Shown: in pieces, positions 48,145-59,597 of the stretch
Layout of the letters: each line of letters starts with the position of its first letter
Position numbering within the stretch: the stretch's first letter is position 1
NCBI GenBank assembly: GCA_001931875.2
Contig: MSJH02000642.1
Span: 207,781 to 271,780 of the forward strand
DNA from: Byssochlamys sp. IMV 00236
Taxonomy: Eukaryota; Ascomycota; Eurotiomycetes; Eurotiales; Thermoascaceae
Direction of reading: 5' to 3'
DNA: 64,000 nucleotides
Notes under the pieces: model-generated
Seen by the model: only the letters and a program-made list of their open reading frames with translations
What the model was told of the DNA's origin: nothing
Database searches by the model: none
Program-made: the position numbers and the translations under genes

Positions 48145-49259
48145 CGAACTTCTCGGATATTCTACTTTGTCTGTATATGTCCCAGCAGGATTGGCTATCA
48201 GAATCTTAATAGGGAAGAAATGCCCACCACAGAACGGCCTCCTCATGCCGATTTAGAAGCTGGCCATCAGCAGTGACCCGCTTTCTTGAGAATAGGCGTC
48301 TCTTGAAGAAGTTTCTTTGTGCAAACCGAACTAGAACTCCACCCCTGGGCTGGACCTATGGGGAAACCTACGTACGGTATACCATTGACAATAGGATCTC
48401 GATATGGATTGAAGGTTGAAAGGAGAGGGACAGGTATGCGAGGCAAACCTCCCAAGCATGGAGATATACGGGTGGAATGAATGAACTTGATGATTTTCGA
48501 CACTTCTTGTTGTTTTCTCGTATGAAAGGCAGATGGAAATCGATGTCGGATATACCCTTCTCAAATGTTCAAAAGGACTGGAGGGCTGGCTTTATGATCA
48601 TGTTGTATGTGTTATGTATCGATTATGATGCGGTTTTGTCAAAGGTATCTGGTTGGTGTGGTCTTTTCTCTCACCTCATCTTTCCTCTTTTTTGTTCTTT
48701 CTTCGTACGGTTTCCTCGCGATTAGTCTGTTCTGCTCATATAAATGATTTGCTCAGCCGTACTGTGGTTAAGATCCCATTCGTAATACATGCATACATTG
48801 TTTGCAGGCCCGCGTAGTTAAGACTTGGTGTTAATCAGGTTTGCTGCTGCCTGAAATTCGGGACTACACGACAAATCATGGCATGTACTTTCTGAGCTAG
48901 CCTGACTAGCAACAAATGGCTGTTTGTCTTTGCAGTTTCGGTCGCATTTGTTAGTTCAGCTGACGAGCACGCGTCAAAAAGCAACCTCTGCAGACATTTG
49001 GCCCCCAATATTTGCACTTGATATTTGGCAAACCCCAAGCCGAAACAGGTCTCCTACTATCACATTTCAGCCATGTTGATATCAAAGCGACGCTTGGCTT
49101 CTTAATTCTCTACCATAGAGATCTTTATTTAGCTGCCTGCTGATGGTATTATCCTAGTGCCGATCCTATTAGAAAGGTCCGTGGGAGCTCTACAGGAACA
49201 TCCTCTACGAAGTTACCTACAGACGTTTCACATAGCAAGAGACAGCTGTATTTTGATAC
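48145..49259. other. Intergenic region
   Basis: 3' flank of the zinc-cluster gene and promoter of the hydrolase gene. No gene was supported; only short frames without domain signatures occur. Confidence 0.5.
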
Positions 49260-50441
49260 ATGGCTTGCGCCTACGCAGATGAAGATGCAATACCAAATGG
49301 CTGGAGGACTCGACAGCCAGGCTTCGCCATCTGGTTCATGATCGCCATCCCTCGTTTCCTGCTGGTTTCTTTTTTCTACTGCATTTACTACATCCCAAGC
49401 TCTCTACGTCAGAATAGGAAATGGACATACCGCCAAGCTCTTTCAACGCAGCTCTTTAAATTCGCCTTTCGCATTATGACCGAGTTGGGATACTCACAGA
49501 CGCTGAGCTTCAGACCAGGAAAGCTTGGTAACAGATGGGTTTTCATTGACCCAGCTGAGTCGGACGTGTATCCTCGTCCGTTTCTGAGCGACAAAGTACA
49601 GCCACAGAGAATTGCTGGGACGTGGTACCCGGACACCCCCTTCAGGGACCAGTCTGCTTCGAATTTGGACGATGACAGCAGCCTTGTAATCCTGTCCTTC
49701 CACTCAGGATCCTTTCTCTGGTTTACAGGACGACCGGAGGATTCAGGCTTCGTCGCCAACTTGCTCAACAGAAAGCTGGGTAACACCACCCGGTCCCTAT
49801 GGGTGCAGTATCGGCTTGCCGGTGGTCGCGATAACCCAACGCCCTATCCAGGCCCCATGCAGGATGCAATAACAGCATACGTCTACCTTGTCAAAACACT
49901 AGGTATCTCACCTCGACGCATCGTACTTGCAGGAGATTCTTCTGGATCTACTGTAGTGGTGGCTCTCTTGCGCTGCCTCGCAGAGGATGCAGACAACAAA
50001 ATTCTCGCCGATCTCCCACCACTAAAGGCCTGTCTCATTTTCTCGCCCTCTGTCGAATATAGCTTAGAGGGCGATTCGCGTGCAATAAATGATAACCGAA
50101 ACTGTCAGACTGACTATTGCGATGCACCGATGATGGCTTGGGGTGCTCGCGCGATTGCACCGCCGGACCAGATACGTCTGGATGACCCTTACTTGTCACC
50201 GGCCTTGCACCCGTTCGCTACTCCCGTGCCAATCTTCGTACAGGCGGGAGGCGCGGAGGTGTTGTGTGATAGTATCAGGGGATTCGCAGAGAAGATGCGT
50301 GCGATCCCAGGAAATCGGATCGAGTATTTAGAGGTCCCGGACGTGCCACACGATATCTACGCTGCTGGTAACATACTTGGATGGGTGAAGGAGCAGGAGG
50401 AGATCATTGATGCCGCAGCTACCTTCGTTTCTCAGTTTTGA
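49260..50441 (+). CDS. Alpha/beta hydrolase fold-3 (HSL-like) family protein
   Basis: Intronless, 393 residues. The nucleophile elbow GDSSG places Ser227; Asp337 (AEVLCDSIRGF) and His364 (VPHDIYA) complete a plausible triad. The segment preceding the fold, where hormone-sensitive-lipase-like enzymes carry HGGG, reads LSFHSGSFLWFTG (His148), so the oxyanion-hole glycines are partly replaced. A hydrophobic segment at about 22-46 is probably an N-terminal membrane anchor or signal-anchor, placing the enzyme at the ER or endomembranes. Family members hydrolyse small esters or steryl acetates; the substrate is unknown. The intronless structure next to a ten-exon regulator on the same strand is notable but may be chance. 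Confidence 0.82.
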   Translation: MACAYADEDAIPNGWRTRQPGFAIWFMIAIPRFLLVSFFYCIYYIPSSLRQNRKWTYRQALSTQLFKFAFRIMTELGYSQTLSFRPGKLGNRWVFIDPAESDVYPRPFLSDKVQPQRIAGTWYPDTPFRDQSASNLDDDSSLVILSFHSGSFLWFTGRPEDSGFVANLLNRKLGNTTRSLWVQYRLAGGRDNPTPYPGPMQDAITAYVYLVKTLGISPRRIVLAGDSSGSTVVVALLRCLAEDADNKILADLPPLKACLIFSPSVEYSLEGDSRAINDNRNCQTDYCDAPMMAWGARAIAPPDQIRLDDPYLSPALHPFATPVPIFVQAGGAEVLCDSIRGFAEKMRAIPGNRIEYLEVPDVPHDIYAAGNILGWVKEQEEIIDAAATFVSQF

Positions 50442-50933
50442 TTTGTCTGTGGTTGTTCTCGAAGGCCGGGATGTGTATTTATGTACGCAGAAGATGTGAA
50501 GCAGACTGGAATGACCGACTGGCGTTGTTGTTAAAGAGGAGGATGGAAAACGGCATTAACATCGCAGCAATGGTCTGGTAATTACGAGTAGCCATATGCA
50601 TTAAAGAGTGAATAAGCTCATCCTCTTCTGTTCTAAACATCTAATAACAACCATATTCTAAGCCCGAGATGATATCCTTCTGCCTCAGGCATACAAGAGG
50701 CTGGAACTCTTGGCGCCCGAAAAAAATAATATTTGCATCCTCCGCGGTCCAAGTGGGACCAACCAGACCGATAAGCGATCCGAGAACTTTTTTTCCTGGA
50801 GATCCCTAGACTCTTCAAGATACAACCCCTTCACGTCAACATCTGGGATCGAGGGTCTGTCAACGGCGAGAGCCATACCGATCTCTCCCCATATCCAACC
50901 GGATCGTGACCGTTTTGGTCCCCGGGTTTCACA
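50442..50933. other. SPB1 upstream region
   Basis: 3' flank of the hydrolase and promoter/leader of SPB1. No gene was seen. Confidence 0.5.
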
Positions 50934-53548
50934 ATGGCGATCCAGAAAAAGGTACGTTCGAGTGCTGCAAGGCGACCCGGGGTCTACGATAGCTAACAGG
51001 TAAACAGCACGGTAAGGGTCGATTGGATAAGTGGTATAAGCTCGCGAAGGAGAAGGGTTATCGAGCACGTGCTGCGTTCAAGCTGATCCAGCTGAACAAG
51101 AAGTATGGCTTCCTTGAGAAGAGCAAGGTCCTGCTGGATCTTTGTGCTGCGCCAGGAGTAAGTGCATACGAGTCCTCTTTTAAAATTTGGTTTCTTGCAA
51201 ACTGACGATGCGTTATTTAGTCTTGGTGTCAAGTAGCTGCAGAATGCATGCCTGCTCAGAGTATCATCGTGGGTGTCGATCTGGCTCCTATTAAGCCCAT
51301 TCCGCGAGTCATCACCTTCCAGAGCGATATCACCACGGACAAATGTCGTGCCACGATCAGACAACACCTTAAGACCTGGAAGGCGGATACAGTGCTTCAC
51401 GATGGTGCTCCTAACGTCGGTACTGCGTGGGTGCAGGATGCTTTCTCTCAGGCAGAGCTCGTGTTACAGTCGCTGAAGCTTGCCACTGAATTTTTGGTCG
51501 AAGGTGGTACATTCGTGACAAAGGTGTTCCGATCGAAGGATTACAACCCTCTGCTTTGGGTCTTCAAGCAGCTCTTCGTATCGGTCGAAGCTACGAAGCC
51601 TCCCTCGTCGCGAAATGTCTCTGCGGAAATCTTCGTCGTATGCCGTGGTTACAAGGCGCCGAAGCGCCTTGACCCTAAGTTCCTCGATCCTAGGCACGTC
51701 TTTGCTGAACTTGCGGCTCCGACACCGAACAACGAGGCTAAGGTCTTCAATCCCGAAAAGAAGAAGCGCAAGAGAGATGGATATGAGGAGGGCGATTACA
51801 CCCAGCACAAGGAGATATCAGTGACGGAATTCATCAACACTACGGATCCTATTGCGATTCTAGGTACATACAACAAGCTGAGTTTCCAACAGACTCCGAG
51901 TGGCGACCTAGCGCTTGCTACATTGGAGAGGTTGGAGGAAACCACGGACGAGATCAAGGCCTGCTGTGAGGATCTGAAAGTGCTGGGCAAGAAGGAGTTT
52001 CGAAACCTCCTGCGATGGCGTCTGAAGGTTCGCGAGAAGTTTGGTCTTGCTGTGAAGAAGGGCCCCAAGCCTGGAGAAGCCGAAGCGGAGGAGGTGGCCG
52101 AGATCGCGCCCATGGATGAGGAACTAGCTATCCAGGAGGAGCTCCAGCGACTTCGCGACAATGAAAACGCGAAGAAGAGGAAAGAAAGGAGGAAGGAGAA
52201 TGAGAAAAAGCGCAAGGAAATCGTCCGTATGCAGATGCATATGACCACTCCCATGGATATCGGTATGGAGCAGGTCGGTCCCACCGGCGAGGAGGCCATG
52301 TTCGCACTGAAACATGTCGAGAGAAACAACGCCCAGGACAAGATTACGAGTGGAAAGATTGTCCATCTGAGCGACGATGAAGAGGACGAGTCCGACTCGG
52401 CGGAGGAGCTATCAGATGACGACGGAGATCTTCTGGAAAGGGAACTGGATTCCTTGTACAATCGGTATCAGGAACGCAGGGAGGATCGGGATACCAAACT
52501 ACGAGCAAAGAAGGCCCGGAAGGGCTTCGAGACAGAGGAATGGGAAGGATTCTCTAACCCTGGTGAAAGCAACAGCGACGCCTCCGATGATGAAGAAGGT
52601 TCTGATTCAGGCGTCGCGCTTACGGATGATCGGGTTCCTAAGTCCGCGCATCTGTCTAACAAAGCCGCATTATTCTTCGACCAGGACATCTTCGAAGGTG
52701 TAGAAGACGAGGATGACATCGAATCATCAGAGGAGGCGGACAGTGCCGTCGAGATGCAGGAGAAAAATCATACCCAGGAGGCGGCGTCAGATGATGACAG
52801 TGAAGATGAAGACGAAGTGCCCGCTAAGAAGTCCTCAAAAACTTCGAAGGATGTGTGGGCAGAGGACTCCAAGGGCTTTGCATCCGATGAAGAGCCAGAG
52901 GGGCCGGAGGACCCCCGGACAAAGGATGGTCGACTCGGTAAGTCACTCTGCATACTGTTCCTTTCTCGTATTTGACTGACTCTGAATTCAGACATCGATA
53001 TCATCACTGCTGAGGCTATGGCATTGGCCCAGCAGATGGCTACGGGTGAGAGGAAGACGACGGATGTTGTGGACGATGGCTTCAACAAATACGCCTTCCG
53101 CGACGTCGACGGTCTCCCTGAATGGTTCCTGGATGACGAGTCGAAACATAGTCGCCCTAACCGACCTATCACGAAAGCTGCTGCTGCGGCCATCAAGGAG
53201 AAGCTGAGGGCCATCAACGCCCGGCCCATCAAGAAGGTCATGGAAGCCAAGGGACGTAAGAAGTTCAAGGCAGCGCAGCGACTGGAGAAGCTGCGTAAGA
53301 AGTCTGCACTGCTGGCCGACGACGAGGCCCTCAGCGAGAAAGACAAGGCGCAGACGATCGCAAGGCTGATGAGCAGAGCGGCCAAGAAGAAGCCCAAGCA
53401 GAACGTCAAACTCGTGGTCGCCAAGGGCGCCAACAGGGGTATCTCTGGCCGTCCCAAGGGTGTCAAGGGCAAGTACAAGATCGTGGACGCGCGTATGAAG
53501 AAGGACATCCGGGCACAGAAGAGGCTGGCGCAGAAGAAGCGCAAGTGA
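50934..53548 (+). CDS. spb1: AdoMet-dependent rRNA methyltransferase SPB1
   Basis: Nucleolar 2'-O-ribose methyltransferase for the 25S/28S A-loop guanosine (G2922 in yeast), needed for 60S assembly. Four exons (50934-50951, 51008-51157, 51221-52937, 52992-53548) join in phase to give 813 residues; the first exon is just 18 nt (MAIQKK). The FtsJ/RrmJ domain shows [20 protein letters not shown], the SAM motif [15 protein letters not shown] (interrupted by an intron), [10 protein letters not shown] and [11 protein letters not shown], giving a K-D-K-E tetrad. The middle region is a long Lys/Glu coiled coil (about 330-400), and the acidic stretch up to residue 620 is followed by the conserved C-terminal Spb1 domain ([12 protein letters not shown]) and a very basic end. 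It sits between the hydrolase and DOT1, all on the plus strand. Confidence 0.96.
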
Positions 53549-53650
53549 AGGAGTCACCGTTCCGTTCTTTCCTGTATATAAAATTCCCGGTCTGGTTGAG
53601 TATGATACCAAAAATGAGTATACTAGTAGTATGTATGTACATCGAGTCCA

Positions 53651-53911
53651 ATGACATCTACCATATTTTCTTTTCTGGATGACTGCCTAAGATACCGTAA
53701 GAATAACCCCGCAGACCCGGATCTCGCCCTGTGGCTTACCACAGGAACCGAACTGGCTCGATACAGGGACGAGACGAAGCCAATTGGGGAGGATGAGATA
53801 TCCAGAGCCACGGCGGTGGCGCTGCGGGGGAACAAAGTCGAGTGGAGCCGGCGTGGCGGGACTTTCGTTTTCGCGTCGAGCAGAACTAATAATAATCAAT
53901 CAGTCAAATAA
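53651..53911 (+). CDS. Possible 86-residue small protein between SPB1 and DOT1
   Basis: An intronless 86-codon ORF begins 100 nt after the SPB1 stop and ends 226 nt before the DOT1 start. It has protein-like features: a well-mixed helix-forming N-terminus (STIFSFLDDCLRYRKN), then IGEDEISRATAVALRGNKVEW and GGTFVFA, resembling a compact alpha/beta fold. No domain was recognised. It lies inside what should be the DOT1 promoter and leader, so it may be an upstream ORF or an independent small gene. The C-terminus becomes low-complexity Asn/Gln (NNNQSVK). Confidence 0.38.
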   Translation: MTSTIFSFLDDCLRYRKNNPADPDLALWLTTGTELARYRDETKPIGEDEISRATAVALRGNKVEWSRRGGTFVFASSRTNNNQSVK

Positions 53912-54137
53912 TATATACTCGATCGTCCGTCTCTTCTCCTGCCCGTTGCTTGTCGAACCGGCCCCTCCGGTCTCTTCCACGACTCTCTTTTCGTGCCGTC
54001 TGTCATTCTCTCCCTTCTTAGGTTTATTATTACCTTACTATCATGCGCTTGTTGCCGGCGTTTCCACCATAGGATTCACATTCTTACGTCTCCGTCGCTC
54101 AGCTCCCACCGCACAATCTCTCCGTTCCTTGTGCGCC

Positions 54138-55716
54138 ATGGGATTCTTCGACCACCTACAGAAGGGAGGAGGATTTTCCCTTCAGCCAAAGAAGCCCCAG
54201 ATCCGCAAAGTTGTCACGCAGACTCGGCCAGCCGTTCCGGCGCGCACTTCGTCTGCTGCCGCATCGCCAGCGCCTGCCGCTTCCTCCAGAAGCGCAGTGC
54301 GACAGTCAAAGGCGCGGCCAGTGTCCGGGGATTCGAGACAGAATACTCCCCAGAAGCGACTGGGTACAGCGGGAAAGATTCGCAAGCGGCCCTCGCCTGC
54401 GCAACGGTTATCCAGCGATGACGATGACAGCGACACGGACACGTCTTTCGAGGTGCGGAAGAGGGCCAGAGTGAGCGCCAGCGCAGAGCCTGATCCAGAC
54501 CGGCGGGTAAGAGACACGGAGATGTTTTCGGAGAAAGGGAAGGAGAGTTTCCGGATGGTGCATGCTGCGGATATTGCGTCGTTGGAGAAGCCAGGGAAGT
54601 TCAAGAGGGCGTTCGACAAGACGGACAAGCCGGTGGACGTCTGGCTGCAGTATCCCGGTGCTTCGCAGAAAGAGAGGTATGTTATCTGTTATCTGTTGTC
54701 TTGCTCATCAATTGGGATAAGATTGGAAACTGACGGCGAGGGTTTTTTGCAGATACCAGCTCATTGTGCCGCGCGACAAAGACGATTTCAGACCCCTCGA
54801 CGATATCGTGCAGGTTATTGAGATGGTTTCCCAGAATTACGTACCCGACGATGAGCGGGACGTGTTTGATAACGACTCAACCGGAATCAAGCGTCGTGTG
54901 AGGCGCGCTCTGGCTCATGGTTCGGAAAGTGATTTCAGGGACGCCATTGCCGATTATAACAGTATCGTCGAACGACTGAAGCGTAATGGCAGTATCGCAA
55001 AGCACCTGGACTCCATTCAGAGGCTCACTCTCCCACTAGTCGAACGCATCTTGACTCAGACGTACTCGCGAACAGTCTCTCCGCGAGTCGAGTCGCTGAG
55101 GCAGTACGAGAACGGAACCGATAATGTATATGGAGAGCTTCTGCCGCGCTTCATCAGCACGATATTCAAGGAGACCAAGTTGAAGTCCGGTCAGGTTTTT
55201 GTCGACCTAGGTTCTGGTGTTGCCAACGTCGTGCTGCAGGCGGCTCTGGAGATCGGGTGTGAAAGCTGGGGCTGTGAGATGATGCAGAACGCGTGTGATC
55301 TCGCGGAGCTGCAAGAGGCAGAGTTCAAAGCGCGGTGTCGCCTCTGGGGCATCGCCCCTGGCGAGACGCATCTTGTCCGCGGCGATTTTCTCAAGGAAGA
55401 GAGTGTCGCCAAGGTCCTGCAGCGGGCGGATGTGGTCCTGATCAATAACCAGGCCTTTACGCCCCAGCTAAACGATAAACTAGTCAATCACTTCCTGGAC
55501 ATGAAGGAAGGCTGCCAGATCGTGTCACTCAAATCCTTCGTCCCTGCGGGCCACAAGATCCAGTCGCGCAATCTCAATTCGCCCCTCAATCTGCTGTCAG
55601 TTAAGCAGAGGAATTACTGGTCTGACAGTGTCAGTTGGACAGATGTCGGTGGCACATACTTCATCGCAACCAAAGACAGTTCGCGCCTGAAGCGATTTGT
55701 GGAGAGTATGGGATAA
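54138..55716 (+). CDS. dot1: Histone H3-K79 methyltransferase DOT1
   Basis: Nuclear non-SET histone methyltransferase that modifies H3 lysine 79 on nucleosomes, controlling silencing and the DNA-damage response. Exons 54138-54676 and 54753-55716 join over a 76-nt intron (GTATGT..TGCAG) to give 500 residues. Residues 1-150 are disordered and rich in Ser, Lys, Arg and Pro, as in yeast Dot1, where they contact nucleosomal DNA. The catalytic domain carries [14 protein letters not shown], the SAM motif [20 protein letters not shown] near residue 330, WGCEMM, and [13 protein letters not shown] (the NN-x-AF motif). The C-terminus with [18 protein letters not shown] matches the family. ATG 54138 gives the expected MGFF start. 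The gene is convergent with ATG16. Confidence 0.96.
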
Positions 55717-56419
55717 GATATGCCGCCTTATCTCGATTCTTGTTCATTTTGCATAGAACGAACCCATATACACAGTTCACTGCATATCTCACATCTAGAG
55801 AGACATATGGCAAATTCTTGCATTTTTGGTTGTTTCTTTCATGTTTTGATGATACCAATTTATGCGGAGAGAAGAGAAGTATGGGAGATTGATATTAGGG
55901 CTTCAGGTCCGTTCCTTTTCTTTCTTGCATAGTACGGGTATGACCCGTCTTATTGAATCTCCCCTTCTCTTTTGGAAAGCATCTGCTCCTAGACAAATGG
56001 CTATTGAGCAGGCCTTCGTGAGTGCACCCTTTCCCCTTCATCCTGAAATGTATTATACATGTCTATGTTCTCTGTTTTGTTCTTGTATATATATATATAT
56101 ACATTTGGCATATATTTTTTTGGCAAATCGAGAGTGCCATGAGTGCCCTCGGTAAAAGGATACATATTCAGACATGATAGAGATATAGAAATACATATAT
56201 ACTCCATTCTACAGATGGTTTTTCTCGTCCTTTTTCCGATAACAAGTCATGCAATGTCCAACTGATATTGTCATTGAACAGGCCAGTAGATCTATACTGT
56301 GGTATGCCTAGCAAGTCTCCCTGCAGGCTCGGGCTTTTCCACCGGGACGACAAGCATACCTATTTAGCTTTAGCTAAGACCGCCATCGTCATGGAGTTAT
56401 TTGATTCTCTAGTTCGTTA
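55717..56419. other. Convergent gap, DOT1 to ATG16
   Basis: 3' flanks of two convergent genes. A TA run lies at about 56086-56101. No gene was seen. Confidence 0.5.
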
Positions 56420-57206
56420 TCATGAATATTTCGAAGCGTCGTTCATCGCCTCCGCTTCTTTCTTCATACGCGCCATCCACCGATCGACCAATTCTTGGTT
56501 TTCCTGCTGCAATTTGCTCGATCGGTCCTCTGCCATGTTCAGTTGGAGATTGAGGGTGGCCAGTTCGTCTTGGAGGTCCTATTGCATCGTCCGCACATTA
56601 GCTTTCAGAACGACTAGCAATGAATACCCGTAAGAGAGACGAGCAGGGAAAAGGAAACTAGATGACTTGGAGAAACGCATACATCCAACAACTTCGCCTT
56701 CCCTCTCAACTCCGCATCCCGATCCTTTAACCGCAGCGTGAGATGTGTCCGCTCTCCCTCTAGTGTGGTAATGCGCCGACTATCTTGGACACTCTTCTTT
56801 TTCAACTTGTCTAGTTCTGCACTCGTGCGCGATAGTTGTTCCTGCAGCTCAGCCCGCGAGCGCTGTGCGGCGGACAAGTCGGCTCGCGCGGCCGCGAGAG
56901 CGTCCGGAGTTGATGGGGCGTGCTCAGAGGGTTTCCTGGATGGGACCTTGGGAGAGACTGATGAGTAGCTTGTGGATGGCGGTGGTGGTGGTTGTTGCTC
57001 TTGGTGGGTTGTGGTCGCGGTGGTGCGGGCAGTACGGTCTGCTAGGCGGGTATCTGTAGAGCTTGGTGAGCATTGCCATTGTCTTGGGTTATTGCACTGT
57101 ACATGATGTAGGTTTTCCTACAGGCATCGTAGAGAGCTGTATTCGCCTTTTCCCGCTCATCTCTGATGCCCAGAGCGGCGAGGTACTCTTCGCGCCAGTT
57201 GGCCAT
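56420..57206 (-). CDS. atg16: Autophagy protein ATG16
   Basis: ATG16 dimerises through its coiled coil and joins Atg12-Atg5 as the E3-like complex that lipidates Atg8 at the growing phagophore. Exons 57122-57206, 56683-57053 and 56420-56578 join in phase (introns 68 and 104 nt) to give 204 residues, the usual fungal size. The N-terminal Atg5-binding region reads [20 protein letters not shown] and continues as [14 protein letters not shown] across the first intron. A Pro/Ser linker (about 45-85) is followed by a continuous coiled coil (about 90-195: [56 protein letters not shown]). The acceptor of intron 1 at CTCTACAG restores the conserved Tyr. It is head-to-head with YPT7. Confidence 0.94.
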
Positions 57207-57740
57207 CGAAGATTCAGGATGCGAACGATATGAATGATGGATATACTCTAGTCGGTTACTTAGTTAGGGATAAGAACGCGGGGCTATGGTATGGGAGATC
57301 ATGGTCGAGTCCAGCGTGATACACGAAGTGCCAGCCCGGAGCTTTGAGGAGCCCTGAGAGGCACGAACTGGATCTTCTTCCTCTTGAAATGGGAGGATGA
57401 TCAAGAGTATATCAATAATAATACATATTTAAATAGCTACGATAATCGTTTGGCTGCAGACCGCTTGCTGGACCGCCCGGGCAGAGCGGAGCAGGTGATG
57501 TTATCATCGCCCGTGCACCACCAGCCTCTCCCGTATCACCGCCTATCCCAGCTTCATCGTTTCTCTCTGCACTGCACATCACATCTTCACTTTGTCCCCC
57601 CCATTATTAAACCTCTCCCACCGGCTTTCCCACACAAGGTTGCCAGTTGATCAGGCGCTGGTGTTTTCCATTCTCTAGTACAGGCTGTCTTGTCTTTCTG
57701 CATTTTCCGATTCTCACACACATTTCCTCCCCGACAAACC
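57207..57740. promoter_or_regulatory. Shared bidirectional promoter region, ATG16/YPT7
   Basis: A 534-nt gap between divergent start codons at 57206 (minus) and 57741 (plus). It is CT-rich toward YPT7 (about 57580-57735) and has no competing coding exon. No specific factor site is claimed. Confidence 0.55.
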
Positions 57741-58738
<998 letters not shown>

Positions 58739-59597
58739 TGCGCCAACCGGGTTGTGATTGCTTTCCGTTGCACGTCTGGATCTGAATACCTCTGATGTCT
58801 ATTTCCGCGTCGATCCATCTCCTTTAGCATTGCACGTCCATGAAAATCCGAGTTTCGGGAGGTACAGTCGGCCTAATGATAATACGACCGCTTTAAGGCT
58901 CTTTCGTCTGAATTTCTGTTCCTATCATCTTTTGCCTACGAGTCTGTGGTTTGTTTTCTTGCTTTTTTTTTTTTTTTACTCGAGAAACGGCTGTCATTGT
59001 TCTTCTTGGGAGTCTGGAATGTCTTGTATGCTACTTGCTGCCCCCAATGAATGAAGTATATGGTTTACTACTGCTACGATTCCTCGGTATCCCAACTACT
59101 CGACCGTGCTTCTGTCAGTAGGCAACAAGATTTCCTGGTGGATCTTCTAGTATCGGTAAGGGCTGCTTCATACAATGCTATAACAGAAAAAGTCCCGTAT
59201 CGAGGCGGACAGGGTTATTCGCTTGGCATCGTGAGACGTTTCTCGTGTTACGATGGTGGTCGATGCGGGAGACCGCCCTATCAATGATGCGAGAAGCTTG
59301 GCGGAATAGCGGCATTATCGCCGTGCCTGACAAAAGAAAAGCTCCAGGGACTCCTTACGAATACGGTCTTACCTTGATGGACACCGTGAGCTCCCAGAAC
59401 ACCCTGTTGAGCAAAGGGTTCTGCATGCTATGAAGGCAGTTTCGTTTCCGCTCACTTTCTTTTCTTACCTTCTGATGTGCTTCGTACCTTGACCGCCGTC
59501 CCTCCCTCGGGTTTTAGAGCAAAACTCCCCCGCCCTTATCCGCGATATCCTGCTGAGCAGTGAATATTATTATTCAATACAAACAGATCCAACAACA
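58739..59597. other. Intergenic region with an exon-like open frame
   Basis: YPT7 3' flank (with a T17 run near 58963-58978) and promoter of the transporter gene. A frame open from about 59122 to TGA at 59433 (about 103 codons) has protein-like content (RWWSMRETALSMMREAWRNS, then VPDKRKAPGTPYEYGLTLMD), with an internal ATG at about 59245. No domain was recognised and no 5' exon was clear; it could be a small gene, an upstream ORF or chance. Confidence 0.3.

Noticed and set aside
51796..53611. Three long minus-strand frames across SPB1
   Set aside because: Ser/Leu-rich shadows of the Glu/Asp/Lys-rich SPB1 coding sequence; no family resemblance.
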